Shown piece after piece: positions 45,651-56,225 of a DNA stretch of 64,000 bases; position 1 is the first letter of the stretch, and every line of letters starts with the position of its first letter. The notes beneath the pieces were generated by a model. That model was not told the origin of the DNA and made no database searches. It saw nothing but the letters and a program-made list of their open reading frames with translations. Position numbers and translations under genes: made by a program. The stretch spans positions 89,560,000 to 89,623,999 of the forward strand of contig JBCNJP010000010.1 of assembly GCA_039602395.1 (NCBI GenBank), given 5' to 3'. The DNA comes from Deinandra increscens subsp. villosa. Lineage: Eukaryota > Streptophyta > Magnoliopsida > Asterales > Asteraceae.

Positions 45651-46061
45651 GCTTGGATCTTTTGAATCATATATTTCCTTTAAGGAGTGTTGTGAATCCT
45701 TCTTTTTTCTTTTTTGGATATCATCATCGTATTCTACCCGGAAATCTTCATCTAAGCAATCTTGGCAGTGACAAATGTCGTACGGGAAATGTACAGGGGT
45801 GATCCTTGGATGGATTCGGGGTTGGGAGATATGTTGGGTGGCGGAAATTGGTGGTGTGGTGGGTGATGAACAGGGTTCACTTAGGAAGGTTTGGACTGAC
45901 TCTGGGTTTGTGGGAAAGGAAGACACGGACCTAGAAAAAGGGGGGAAAGAAGAACGGGACATCATACCATGATCTTGGTTCATAACTGGGTTTGGACTTC
46001 TATAAAACTTTATCAAAATTTTCCAAGCTCGTACCAAATTCGAGATTACTACAACCTCCAT
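45651..46061 (-). pseudogene. First coding segment after the primer site, minus arm
   Basis: The open frame is Ser/Pro-rich at first (S-F-P-T-N-P-E-S-V), then acidic, with C-H-C-Q-D-C-L-D near residue 98 and a basic K-R-K-K-K run. It stops because the copia element enters at 45650/45646. The reading frame on the far side (below 39698) lines up with the uninterrupted plus-arm sequence near 32199-32260. I do not recognise its function. Confidence 0.5.
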
Positions 46062-46240
46062 GTCAACTTACCACACAACAACAAGCTTTTAAGACTCCTT
46101 TTGATAAAGATATTTTTTGACGCACCAGTCTGTTCAAACCTAGTAGGGTTGGTTTTCTGACGGCAAAGATCAGCACTTACGTCTGCAATGCACAGAGCAT
46201 ACTAATCTGAACCCTAGGTGGGGTAAATAGGAGCGAAACT

Positions 46241-46252
46241 GCTCTGATACCA
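46241..46252 (-). other. tRNA-Met primer-binding site of the pararetrovirus-like element
   Basis: The minus strand reads TGGTATCAGAGC, the exact primer site shared by caulimovirids and many LTR retrotransposons. It follows the leader (46260-46340) and precedes the first coding segment. Confidence 0.75.
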
Positions 46253-46378
46253 CCAAATGGGGTAGGGGTGATCTATAGAAGACCAGATAGACTCAGGGGG
46301 AAGGGAACGCGAAGGTATAGGACATATACTAGGCTGACTCTAAGCATACTCAATAGCATACTTTTGCAAAACCTAAAA

Positions 46379-47233
46379 TTAAATCTTCTTCTGGAGGAAA
46401 TCAATTGTGATCTGTGGCGGTTTGCGATGGAACGGGTCATCATCCGGAATGGGATCAATGATAGACTTTCGATCTGGATTTCCTGGTAGTTCAATCATAT
46501 GAACCTTTGAGAAGAAGCGGTGTTTGTTGGCATTCTCAATGATGGCTTCTTCCCATTCAGTAGCATGTTTGTCATTTAGCAAGCCAATGTTTCTTCTATC
46601 TAAGATATGAGGTGGGATATCTATGTCTGTACAGTTTGATTTTGCTAGTTCCTTGTGCGTGTCCATCCATCCATCATAATAATTGATCTTGTAGTAGTAT
46701 CCTGCAGGGTTAATATCATACCAAGCATGGATAAAATGCTTTGGGACAGGCGAGGCATGAAGCTTTTGAAACAACACATGTTGATTGGGTCTATGGAACA
46801 TAGGCATGCAGTGTTTTTTAGGGGATACACCCATGAGATGGGTCCATTCATGTGCTAGGAGGAACCACTGGAGGAACTTGAGAGTATTCTATCTGTCATC
46901 AGATACTTTTTCCACTTGACAATCCAGTAGGTAGCTTAGTAACTTCTGTGAGTTGAAGGCCATACCAATCATACACTCTTCTATGAGATACCAGAGGAAA
47001 CCAAGGGCTTCTTTTGGCAAACGGTCTAGTCTTTTGATGAGAAGGATATTAAAAAACGGGTAATCGGGGTGAAACCTGTTGCCTTCTATAACCGAACCAT
47101 GGGTTTTAACAGTGATGGTGAGGAATGTCTTGTAGTTTAGAAGGGATTCTTTTTTCAGATTATGCGTAGTAATCACCTCTACAACTTCATTTGGCATAAT
47201 TCCTTTTTGTTTTAGAGGTTTGATGCTTCCCAT
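46379..47233 (-). pseudogene. Unknown repeated domain, third locus, minus arm
   Basis: 47233-46889 and 46834-46379 together give one domain copy with a frameshift between them: F-H-P-D-Y-P-F-F, F-L-W-Y-L-I-E-E, F-N-S-Q-K-L-L-S-Y-L-L-D, then F-H-R-P-N-Q-H-V, Y-D-I-N-P-A-G-Y-Y-Y, I-L-D-R-R-N-I-G-L-L. It is the closest relative of 31045-31549 and also ends just before a leader. Here the leader follows within about 40 bp and the roughly 400-bp promoter is missing. Confidence 0.6.
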
Positions 47234-48785
47234 TGCTTGTTTTCATGCTTAAATAGGCCACTTCAGAATACTGTTGTTGAATAGTTTATTTTGGGGACTG
47301 TTGGTTAACAGTATAGGGCAACCATAGATTTTTATCTACTTCTACAGGAATCTTCGAGTGGGGCATCACATCAATATTGGGGTGAAGAGCCTTTTCAGTG
47401 GCTTGTCTTTTACCTGTTTGTTGTGGAGGAATCTTTTTTCGGTGTAATGATCGTCTATGCAAGTAGGTAGGACACTACTGATTATCTTTTCATGACATCT
47501 TTTTGTCTGGGAAATTATTCGACTCTTCATCTGCAGGAAAGGGTGAGTTACTTTTGTGAGCACCGTAGTCAGTTGCCATGTATATTGGTATTGGGCTGGA
47601 ATCTGAATCCAACTAGTCTAACATTTCCAATTCATCTTCACTGGAGCTTGAATCGTTATACTGGATGGAGTATATGGTCATTTATCATGTTTCTCGTCTA
47701 AAGAGTACAAAGACTCGAGGTAAGAGACATCAACTGGTTCATTCTTGTTGATCGCTTCCACAAGGGCTTGGGTTTTTCTTTTATCTTTGCAATCTCTAGC
47801 AAAGTGGCCCTTCTTTTTATAGACATAGCATTTTTCAGTATCTCGGCTTCATCTTGTCTTTTTGTGTAAGAACTTCTAGTTTATTCTAGATCCTGACCTG
47901 TGATCCTATGCAAAATTAAGCTTCTTAAGTTTTTTAAACTTAAACTTGGACATTAGGAGGGACAAGAACAGTCGCAAGAAGATTCATCTTTGAACTTAAT
48001 TTTTAAGTGTTTATCATTGCAAGCAGAACCGAGACGCTTTCCTATTTTTTCAAACTCAACCAACAATTTCTTTTGGTTACATAGCTTGGAAAGAGCATTC
48101 ATTAGCAGTTGGTAAAGTTCTCCAAGTGACGTTTGAGCAACTATCATTACTTTGTTTTCTAACGAACGGTATGCTTCGTTAAAGATAAATTCTGGGAAGG
48201 AATTGAAAAAGACTTGCTTGAGATTTACATCATCTACTCCGTTGAGGCAGTAGTACCTTTCACCAATGAATTCATTGTGGATGAAGTTAATGAATTCTTC
48301 GAGGGAGTTAACAGAATATCTGTTTGTATTCTCCAAGGCTTAAGTACCAGTCTCTAACATCTGGTTAGGAATCTTTTAATAACAATGTCAATATTGTAGT
48401 ATTGAAGTTCTGCTGAGCACCAGGATTAACATTTCAATACGTCTTTCACGCCATTTTTATGGTGGGATATCATCAAAAGTAAATCACTTCTTTGAGTCAA
48501 TGCTTGGAGTTCTATCCATTTATGGTGTCATAGTATATGTAGTGTCATCAACTTCAGAGTAAGCGGGTTCTATCTCTGTCATTAACAGATGCTCAAATTC
48601 ATTTGTTGGAGGAATCTAATCATAAGGATGAGAAACAAGGCTTTCATCAGAAAGAGAGATTGCGTCATCATCGGTTTGGGGAATGGTAACTGGTGTAATG
48701 AATGGAAACGAAAAATGATGGTTTGTCTGCAGAGCTTGTATAAAGGAGGAGATAGGGTTCTCCTGCTAATCATCATCAAGACATA
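47234..48785 (-). pseudogene. Caulimovirid-type capsid region, degenerate
   Basis: 48336-47953 is open (127 codons) and carries D-D-V-N-L-K-Q-V-F-F-N-S-F-P and L-G-E-L-Y-Q-L, followed by a Cys-rich C-D-C-S-C and basic tract. A zinc knuckle lies at 47803-47844 as C-x2-Y-x4-H-x4-C, its second Cys replaced by Tyr. Upstream to 48785 are fragments such as F-T-F-D-D-I-P-P. The family assignment (capsid of plant caulimovirids) is from my recollection of that family's organisation. Immediately after, where protease and RT should lie, only short broken frames (47563-47366) occur before the unknown domain. Confidence 0.6.
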
Positions 48786-49920
48786 ACATTTAACATGTAT
48801 ATGCATAATTCCACGTAAAGTCGCTAACTTTATTGCTTTACCAACGTCAAGATTCATACTTTATCATCATGCATGCAAGATCCAACATAAATCAACAAGC
48901 TTTATGACAAATCACGCATCAAGGTACCACCTTTATTCATCATATGCATGTTTGGTCGTAAAGCTTCGGTTTTTATCACATAAACATCATCAAGCTAGTA
49001 TTTTTACTACTCAAACCACTATATCTAGTGTCAAGCATGCAACTTCCATGATCATCATGCATAAAAATACAATCTTTAAGTCATCCCATGCATGAACAAC
49101 CTAGATCTATCATCATAATCATCATATGACACATTTTTCACGTAAAGATCAAAACTTTATCATCAAGTAAGCTAGATCTACAAATGTATTCACATGCTAG
49201 ACATAGTTCAACCATAGATCTATCATAAAAATGTAAACTTGATTCCTAAAATAAGAAAAAAAGCTTACCGATGATCAAGGGTGATAACGAGGGTGATTAG
49301 GAGCCTAGATTCACACCGAAACAATCAAGATCTTCAAGTATGGTGATAGGGAATGATGGGACAAAAGTATTAGGGTTAAATGTGTGTTTAAAAGTGGGAG
49401 AGATGGTGAGATTTGCGGCTAATAACAATTAAATAGTGAAATTTAGGGTTTTTGCCGACCTAAAGGTGTCGCGGACCGCAGGAGTGTTGGCCAGGGTGTT
49501 TCGCGGTCTGAGACACACCCTGGTCAGCGCCTCACTTTGACTTTTGTTGACTTTGCTCGTTTTTCGATATTTTGGTCACGGCCTTCAACGATTTCACTTT
49601 TTATTTACTCATAATCATATTCGCCGCATTAAAGCCAATCAAAATGAGTATAAACATGTCATATATCGAAATACGTTAAAACAATCAAATTCACGTGACG
49701 CGTTCACATGCAATTTGTCACACGTATTAGTTTTTGATTAATCACCAATGTTTCGAGACTCAACTTTGTGTGTGATGTTTTGTGTTGTGTTTTGAGAATG
49801 CTAGACTCATCTAATACTCTAATTAACACGTTATGCCTATATACATGATTTCCTAGTTTGACCGTTTTATCAGTTTTTATCGTTGGGGGTCCCACCCGAT
49901 GAATCAGATTGTCATAGTTG
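48786..49920 (-). mobile_element. Ty3-type LTR fragment, minus orientation
   Basis: Non-coding. On the minus strand it has GC-rich GTCCGCGACACC (about 49475), then a transcribed-looking leader to 49270 ending TCATCG|GTAAGC, a good splice donor. The arrangement resembles 55249-55580. No second LTR or coding domain is attached, so it may be a solo or partial LTR. Confidence 0.4.
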
Positions 49921-51559
49921 GTTTGGATTTATATGCAATGCCAATCCTAGACAGAAGCTCAACTACTGGTGTTTTTTACATTTCCAGTTAGTACATGTCC
50001 GTTACGTTCAAATATCATCACATATTAATAAAAGTAATTTAAATAAATAAAGCTACTTGGACTAATTATATTTAGGAAAAATATTTCCATATTAAATATA
50101 TAGTTGATGATAAAACTAACCTTAGGTTTGTATATGAACATTCCTAAATTTTATGCCAAAAATGTAAATATCATAAGTTTACCATAATTACAAAAACTAC
50201 ACTAAGCTATTAGTATTTGCAAAAATAGTTCAACTTGTGATAAAATAACATATATACGCATGTTATTTGAAATTTAACCACATGTCACATACATATTCAT
50301 GGTTTATCTGATAAAGATCCAAACTTTATAATTGAAAACCATATTTAAAGTTACTGAGATATCATAAAGCATCCCAAATACTGATTAGCATTGATAGAAA
50401 ACACATTCATGACTTTTAGTTGTCATTAGAAAGAAATCCCAAATGTATTTATGAAAAATTAGGTTGACTTTACATAATAGACTTAATAATAAAAAAAGGA
50501 ACTGAATGCTATTGAAGATAATTTAAAACAAAGGTGATGGTGAAAAGAAATACCAGAAACAGTGATGTAAAAGCCTTCAAATTGACCGGTCAAACTTGAT
50601 TGCGCTGACTTTTGATTTCGCGGTTAGGTTACAGGGCAAGGGCGCCTCCCACGTCTGGGAACTTGGGAAGAAGAGAACTCTATGATTGTCATGGAACTCG
50701 TGAGATAGAGAAATCTGAGTTCTTAGTTCTTGTCTTCTTCAATATACAAAACCTCCTAATTGCTAAACTGGTTGTCCAATTATGAGTCTGTCTTTTTGAT
50801 TTGAACACAAAATATAATTGTCTAATTTTGCGTTCGTGGATTTGGTATTCGTGGCCCTATGGAGAAATCTCAATCATTGAATCAGTTATAGACTAGAAAC
50901 AAAAGGCCAATTTATATTGTATGTATTCATTAAAAACATTGCAATCTAAGCATTAGTTTATATGTCAAAACCAACAAAAGAAAAAACCTTTGGAGGGTTC
51001 TATAAATAGAGGTAATATAAGCAATTAGTGATTTTCAGTTTATTTTAGAATATAATAAAAGAAGATTAGTTTACTAATTGTTTCTTTAGACCTTGTTGTT
51101 GATAGAGTTTCAACGGTAAAGAAAAATGGTCTTATCAAAGCATGTGAAGAAATTAAAGGAAAAGTCCATTCTAAAGAACAAATATGAACACAAGGTATTA
51201 TGAAATATGGACTTTAAAAACTAGTTTTTTATATAAAAAAAATTATCTAAGATCTTCTTTATCACAAAAAAAAGATTGAAGAGTTGAATTATTTTATCTA
51301 TTAAAAAGATCTCTAAAGAAATTAATTACGAACATTTTATTAAAAAATTTGCTTTACATAAAGCTAGAAGATAATTTTAGTCTAAATATAATTTGTCCAT
51401 ATACAAAAATTATATACAAACACAATAAATAATTGCTGATTATAAGCACTTTAGTATATTATTATCGATTCCAATTTTAAATATATAAAAGAAAAGGTTT
51501 GAAATATGTCTTTTGAAAAAGCCAAAAGGCCTCGAACTTTGAGTTCGCTTGAGGCCTCC
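49921..51559. other. AT-rich non-coding DNA
   Basis: No gene, repeat family or RNA that I can support. A slightly GC-richer patch lies at 50600-50720. Confidence 0.5.
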
Positions 51560-51840
51560 AAATTTGTTAAGGCTGCCTGGTTAGGGCGTTGTACATTTGT
51601 ATAAGTGGCATGAGTTCAAAACCTATAGCTATTAAAACCAAGCAAACTATTTCCCCTTCTTTTCTCCTAAGTTACTTGAGTTTCTTTTTTTTAAGCTTAT
51701 TTCTAATGAATGATTTTACGCTGAGATATGTTTTAGTGTTTTACATTATAACTCGGAGTGGTAGCCGTTGTGTACTATATATATTTGTATTTATGTTTTC
51801 TTTATATTAAATACGTTTTAGCATGATAACTATTTTATAA
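51560..51840 (+). mobile_element. Possible tRNA-derived SINE remnant
   Basis: TGGTTAGGGCG (51579-51589) resembles a pol III A box and GAGTTCAAAACC (about 51611-51622) a B box, spaced as in tRNA-derived SINEs. The 3' tail is not clear. Weak call. Confidence 0.25.
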
Positions 51841-51970
51841 ATCTATAATATCCGCGTTGCGCGCAGGAGATTAATTTTAGTTACATTTTACAAACATATA
51901 TATAGATATGATCATGAGAAGATATAATCCTTATTATTAATTCAACTAAATAATATAGGTGTAATACTAA

Positions 51971-52245
51971 TTTTTTTTTTTGAACCAGCGATTTCATTAC
52001 TAAAACAAGCCGACTAACAAGGCGCTAGACCGGCCAACAAACCCCAAACAACAAACGCCAAGTTACATCATGAATTTACACCAGGAATTCCACTCAACAC
52101 CCCACTCTCTACATTTAGAAGAAATCCAAAAAAAAAAAACTCAAACTCTTTACTTCCGACAATAACTCCTCCATCGAAGCCCTTCTTCCTTGGAAGACCA
52201 ACTTATTCCTAGCACCCCAGATCACCCAGCAAATTATTGTTGTAT
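51971..52245 (-). mobile_element. 5'-truncated LINE, 3' end with poly(A)
   Basis: On the minus strand a coding tail with W-G-A-R-N-K-L-V-F-Q-G, the motif near the end of plant L1-type RT proteins, is followed by a short 3' UTR and an 11-base A tail (T-run at 51971-51981). Only about 270 bp remain. No obvious target duplication was found. Confidence 0.6.
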
Positions 52246-52503
52246 TTAGTTATATTTAGATGTGTTCTTATAATTCTGCTTGAGGTGTGTCCATATAAGA
52301 TGATATCATTAACAACTTTGTCGTAAGTTGGAATATATATCTAACACTACGCTGGATACACCAAGAATACCATTACAATCGCTCCAATATTCACCTTTTT
52401 TGAACTCTGGTTTAGCTCTTAGGGACTTTAAGCAACTATAGTGTACCACCAGTGGTACGTAGTTTACTGCACCAAACCCATTTGTATTTCTTCAGTTCAT
52501 CCC

Positions 52504-52510
52504 TATAAAT
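52504..52510 (+). promoter_or_regulatory. TATA box of the alcohol-oxidase gene
   Basis: TATAAAT lies 140 bp upstream of the ATG and is followed by a CT-rich leader (52545-52620, CTCTCTTTCTCTCTC), as is common in plant core promoters. Transcription would start near 52535-52540. Confidence 0.65.
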
Positions 52511-52649
52511 GTGAACTCTTCATTCAACCTCTTACACACACCTACCCCTCTCTCTTTCTCTCTCATCTCATCCACTCGATCACTCACTATCTCTCTCTCG
52601 ATCTCCAACCTTTTACAAACTACCCAACTAACAACCTCTAGCTACACTT

Positions 52650-53324
52650 ATGGAGGGAAAGGCAGCAGTTGATGAAAAGCTTTTAGTAAACCAAGGTGAT
52701 TTACAAAACGATGAATTTTTCGTGTTAGGGATCCACGGAGAAAGTTCTCTCAAGGCAAAAGAGGAGAGAGAAAACGACCATGAGCGTTTTCTCTCGTCTC
52801 GAGAAACCGAGTCCCTTGTTGCCTTATGCGACACATTCTTGCCATCAATCAACATACACAAAGATCATATTCTCGATGATTCACTAGCCCAACTCTATCA
52901 CACTTCCGCTTCAATGAACGGAACTCCCGATCAAGTAATCACATAGCCAGCTAGACTCTTGCTTATTAATTTAACTAGACTAGATAATTACTTACTTTTA
53001 ATTATAATGAAGATCGATATATACTTATGGTGTTTAGTTGGATGATGTACGTAGGTGGGTATGATGATGTTGTTGAAAACGGAGCATCCGAAGCAACTCT
53101 TGCTTAGGTTCACCTTGTTGCTCCTATCAACTTGGTTTGGAACCTTAATTCTGTGTGGAAAGCCATGTTTGTCAAATCAGTTTCCATATGTGCAAAAGTT
53201 CTCTAGGGTTTCACCCAAGAAGAGAGAGGAGATACTTGTTTCATGGTCTCTCAGCTACTTTTTTCTCCTCAGAATGTTATTCCGTACACTAAAGTTTGTG
53301 GTACCCTTGGCTTATTTCACTCAG
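52650..53324 (+). CDS. FAO: Long-chain fatty-alcohol oxidase, 5' part (exons 1 and 2)
   Basis: Exon 1 is 52650-52934 (95 codons, donor CAA|GTAATC) and exon 2 is 53055-53324 (90 codons, acceptor ACGTAG|G). Both joins are phase 0. The product is recognisable as the N-terminus of plant long-chain-alcohol oxidases: S-S-R-E-T-E-S-L-V-A-L-C-D-T-F-L-P-S, a linker, then T-E-H-P-K-Q-L-L-L-R and two hydrophobic segments (residues about 115-137 and 160-180) that may anchor it in a membrane. These are FAD-dependent GMC-type enzymes that oxidise long-chain alcohols in lipid omega-oxidation. The FAD-binding G-x-G-x-x-G and catalytic parts are not found downstream, so the gene is truncated, or continues in the assembly gap, or has a very long intron. 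Exon 2 ends at a GC donor (CAG|GCAAGT). Confidence 0.8.
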
Positions 53325-53330
53325 GCAAGT
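53325..53330 (+). other. GC-type 5' splice site
   Basis: AG|GCAAGT after exon 2 matches the extended consensus of the minor GC-AG donor class. No GT donor that keeps the family's reading frame is close by. Confidence 0.55.
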
Positions 53331-54059
53331 TCTTTTACCTTAATTATCTATGTTATATTAATATATTATAATACATAGGATAATACAAACTTATCATTTC
53401 CTTAAAAATTAAGAGCTTAATGGAATAAAATCATCTTGTTTCATTACGTTATTAAATACCAAAAAAAATAAATATCAAATAAACAAGTAATAGCGAAATT
53501 AATTTAAAGATGGATGCAATTATGTAACAATGTTGAACTAAATTTTGAAAATCATTTTTACTTTATATAAATATAAACTTTCATCAAAGGTAATCAGGTG
53601 GTATACTTTGAGTAATTACGTAACCTTTATTAAAAATTACAAAATTTGTGTTAATACTTATTTAACTTATATTTTCATAATTACTCAAGTTATGGTTCAG
53701 ATTAGTCCGTTTCGCACAACCGATTTTCTCATGTCCTTGCCTCTATAATGTACACGTGTCACGTTCTGGTAGCTTGTATATAGGTTTTGTATGTTAATTA
53801 AGAAGTCTTTGTATATTAACTTACCTTTATATATACATATATACATATATGTATATGTCATATGTATGTATATATAAACACATGTAAATACCTATATATA
53901 CTAATTAAAGATCTTATATGCTAGTTGATTCATTATGCCTATTTCTATTGAAGATAAATATAAATATAAAAGCTTGATGCATGGTATGGAGCCAGTTACA
54001 CCTTTAAATCTCTAACTAATTATTAAAAAACTGTCACGTATATGAGTTATTTAATGCGA
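53331..54059 (+). other. Putative intron 2 start, AT-rich
   Basis: No further exon of the oxidase is recognisable here. A short tract of TATACATATATA repeats lies at 53830-53880. Confidence 0.4.
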
Positions 54060-54079
54060 AATGTCTACAATGAACCTCA

Positions 54080-54137
<58 letters not shown>

Positions 54138-54432
54138 TGATCATTTGAGAACCAATTGGGTTTGAGAACTTTTGAGAACCATTCTGAACCACAAGTTATA
54201 TATAAGGAAATCCCCCCTCATGAATTTAAATGATTCCCCCCTGAAAATTAGTGGCTCGAAATGGATCTCAAAAGTTCTCAAAGAAAAAAGTTCTCATTTG
54301 AACCTATATATAGGGTGAGGTTCATTGTAAACACTTTCACATGTGAAATAGCTCTTTTTCACATGTGAAATGCTCTGAACAATTAGAAAAAGGAAAAAAA
54401 GGAAAAAATGAAATTATCACAACCACTAGATC
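54060..54432. mobile_element. Nested TA-flanked MITE cluster up to the gap
   Basis: 54060-54082 is an end fragment (GTCTACAATGAACCTCACC) of the family complete at 55999-56190. After a TA tract, 54124-54311 is a member of the 24503-24682 family in the opposite orientation. At 54312 the first family starts again (GGGTGAGGTTCATTG) and runs into the gap. Two TTTCACATGTGAAA palindromes lie at about 54337-54371. Confidence 0.6.
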
Positions 54433-54932
54433 NNNNNNNNNNNNNNNNNNNNNNNNNNNNNNNNNNNNNNNNNNNNNNNNNNNNNNNNNNNNNNNNNNNN
54501 NNNNNNNNNNNNNNNNNNNNNNNNNNNNNNNNNNNNNNNNNNNNNNNNNNNNNNNNNNNNNNNNNNNNNNNNNNNNNNNNNNNNNNNNNNNNNNNNNNNN
54601 NNNNNNNNNNNNNNNNNNNNNNNNNNNNNNNNNNNNNNNNNNNNNNNNNNNNNNNNNNNNNNNNNNNNNNNNNNNNNNNNNNNNNNNNNNNNNNNNNNNN
54701 NNNNNNNNNNNNNNNNNNNNNNNNNNNNNNNNNNNNNNNNNNNNNNNNNNNNNNNNNNNNNNNNNNNNNNNNNNNNNNNNNNNNNNNNNNNNNNNNNNNN
54801 NNNNNNNNNNNNNNNNNNNNNNNNNNNNNNNNNNNNNNNNNNNNNNNNNNNNNNNNNNNNNNNNNNNNNNNNNNNNNNNNNNNNNNNNNNNNNNNNNNNN
54901 NNNNNNNNNNNNNNNNNNNNNNNNNNNNNNNN
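54433..54932. other. Assembly gap (500 N)
   Basis: Exactly 500 undetermined bases, probably a placeholder length. Frames reported across it are meaningless. Confidence 0.99.
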
Positions 54933-55951
54933 TCTGGTCACGTGTTGATCGAGTAGTTCAGCTAGCTGCCGGGCGACACTATAGTTTCGCCCGGTAGTTT
55001 CGCTGGCGACCAAAAAGGCAAGTTTTCATTTTTATTCTTTAACACTAGATCATGCGTTTAAATCACATTGCACATAATAACATTAAGTAAATAAGCACAT
55101 AGCACATATGGGCGGGTTCGGTGATCAACCAAAGGACGTGGACGCATTCGGCCTAGTTAAGCATTAGTTACTAAGTTAACACTTATAACGTAACTAACGG
55201 ATTTGTCTAACGGAAGTTAACCTTGAAATTCTCGGGTGTCACAAATCTCCATTATGGTTGGATTTCAAACGTAAAGTTATCAACTTTATTACAGATCTAG
55301 CATTCCTAAACAACATACTAGCAGATCAAGCAGTTACATGAAGATTTGAGCATACTTTTTAGGAAAACACAAAGAAAACACATAAATAAAGGTTTTTGGG
55401 ACTCACGTTTGGTTCAAGAATCGATAGATGAGATGAGATGATGGTCTAGAGGCTAAGATCTCGGTCCCTTGATGGTATCCTCGGCTGACCAGATTCCAGA
55501 GAAGTGTGTGTGTGTGTTTGTTGTGAAATGAGGCAAATGAGGCTACTAGGGTTTATTAAGTTTATTTATATCAGAGGCTAGTTTCGCTGGCAGTTTCGCT
55601 GGCTGGCGAAACTGGCTCTGATCTCGGGTACATTGATCAGTCTAGCCAGCTACCGGGCGAATCTGTAGTTTCGCTCGGTAGTTTCGCTGACTACCAAATT
55701 TAGGCAATTTTCACATAATCAATTATTTACAATTAATCATGCTATTCACAATAATAAGTCATGTATTTAAATTACATTGCACATAAAGACAATCAATGAT
55801 GAACACATAACATATATGGACGGGTTCGGTGATCAACCAAAGGTCGTGGACGTATTCGGCCTAGTTTAAGCATTAGTTACTTAAGTTAACACTTATAATC
55901 GTAACTAACGGACTTGTCTAACGGAAGTTAACCTTGAAATTCTCGGGTGTC

Positions 55952-55955
<4 letters not shown>
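54933..55955 (-). mobile_element. Two Ty3-type LTR copies in tandem, minus orientation
   Basis: 54937-55249 and 55635-55955 are direct repeats. Each starts, on the minus strand, TGTGACACCCGAG (55249 and 55955). Repeated GTTTCGC(T/C) motifs (GCTGGCAGTTTCGCTGG) mark the U3. The upstream copy continues through a TATA region (TATAAATAAA, about 55565) to a leader with donor AACG|TGAGTC. The first copy is cut by the gap. No internal coding region lies between them. Confidence 0.55.
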
Positions 55956-56002
<47 letters not shown>

Positions 56003-56186
56003 GTGAGGTTCATTGTAGACACTTTCGCATGTGAAATAGCTCTTTTCACATGTGAAAGTTTCTAATTAACGAGAAAAAAGAAAAAAAGAAAAAAGAAAAT
56101 TAATCACAACCATTAGATCAAGAGATCTAATGGTGAAAAAGGGTGTCTACCTGTCTACACTTATGGGGGTGTCTACAATGAACTTT

Positions 56187-56223
<37 letters not shown>
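55956..56223. mobile_element. TA-flanked MITE with about 20-bp inverted ends
   Basis: Between (TA)n tracts, 55999-56190 starts GTGAGGTTCATTGTAGACAC and ends GTGTCTACAATGAACTTTTCAC. Just inside is CATGTGAAATAGCTC..TTCACATGTGAAA, then AGATC..GATCT. No coding capacity. Confidence 0.7.

Positions 56224-56225
<2 letters not shown>

Larger units (their letters stand above)
31038..48785. mobile_element. Endogenous pararetrovirus-like complex, two inverted arms
   Basis: The plus arm (31038-36072) and minus arm (48785-36080) carry the same modules: promoter with TATA box, leader, N-terminal and proline-rich coding region, and copies of a domain of unknown function. A caulimovirid-type capsid region with a zinc knuckle (47700-48785) and a tRNA-Met primer site (46241-46252) lie on the minus arm. 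All frames but one are broken. No reverse transcriptase, RNase H or protease was found. The arms meet tail to tail at about 36077. A copia element (39704-45645) interrupts the minus arm. A non-autonomous LTR retrotransposon is the main alternative, with 31550-32160 and 35466-36072 as its LTRs. Confidence 0.6.

Noticed and set aside
53545..53748. 67-codon frame downstream of the oxidase exons as exon 3
   Set aside because: AT-rich composition and no resemblance to the oxidase family after exon 2.
54365..55013. Open frames of about 180-210 codons on both strands
   Set aside because: Almost all codons are N from the assembly gap.
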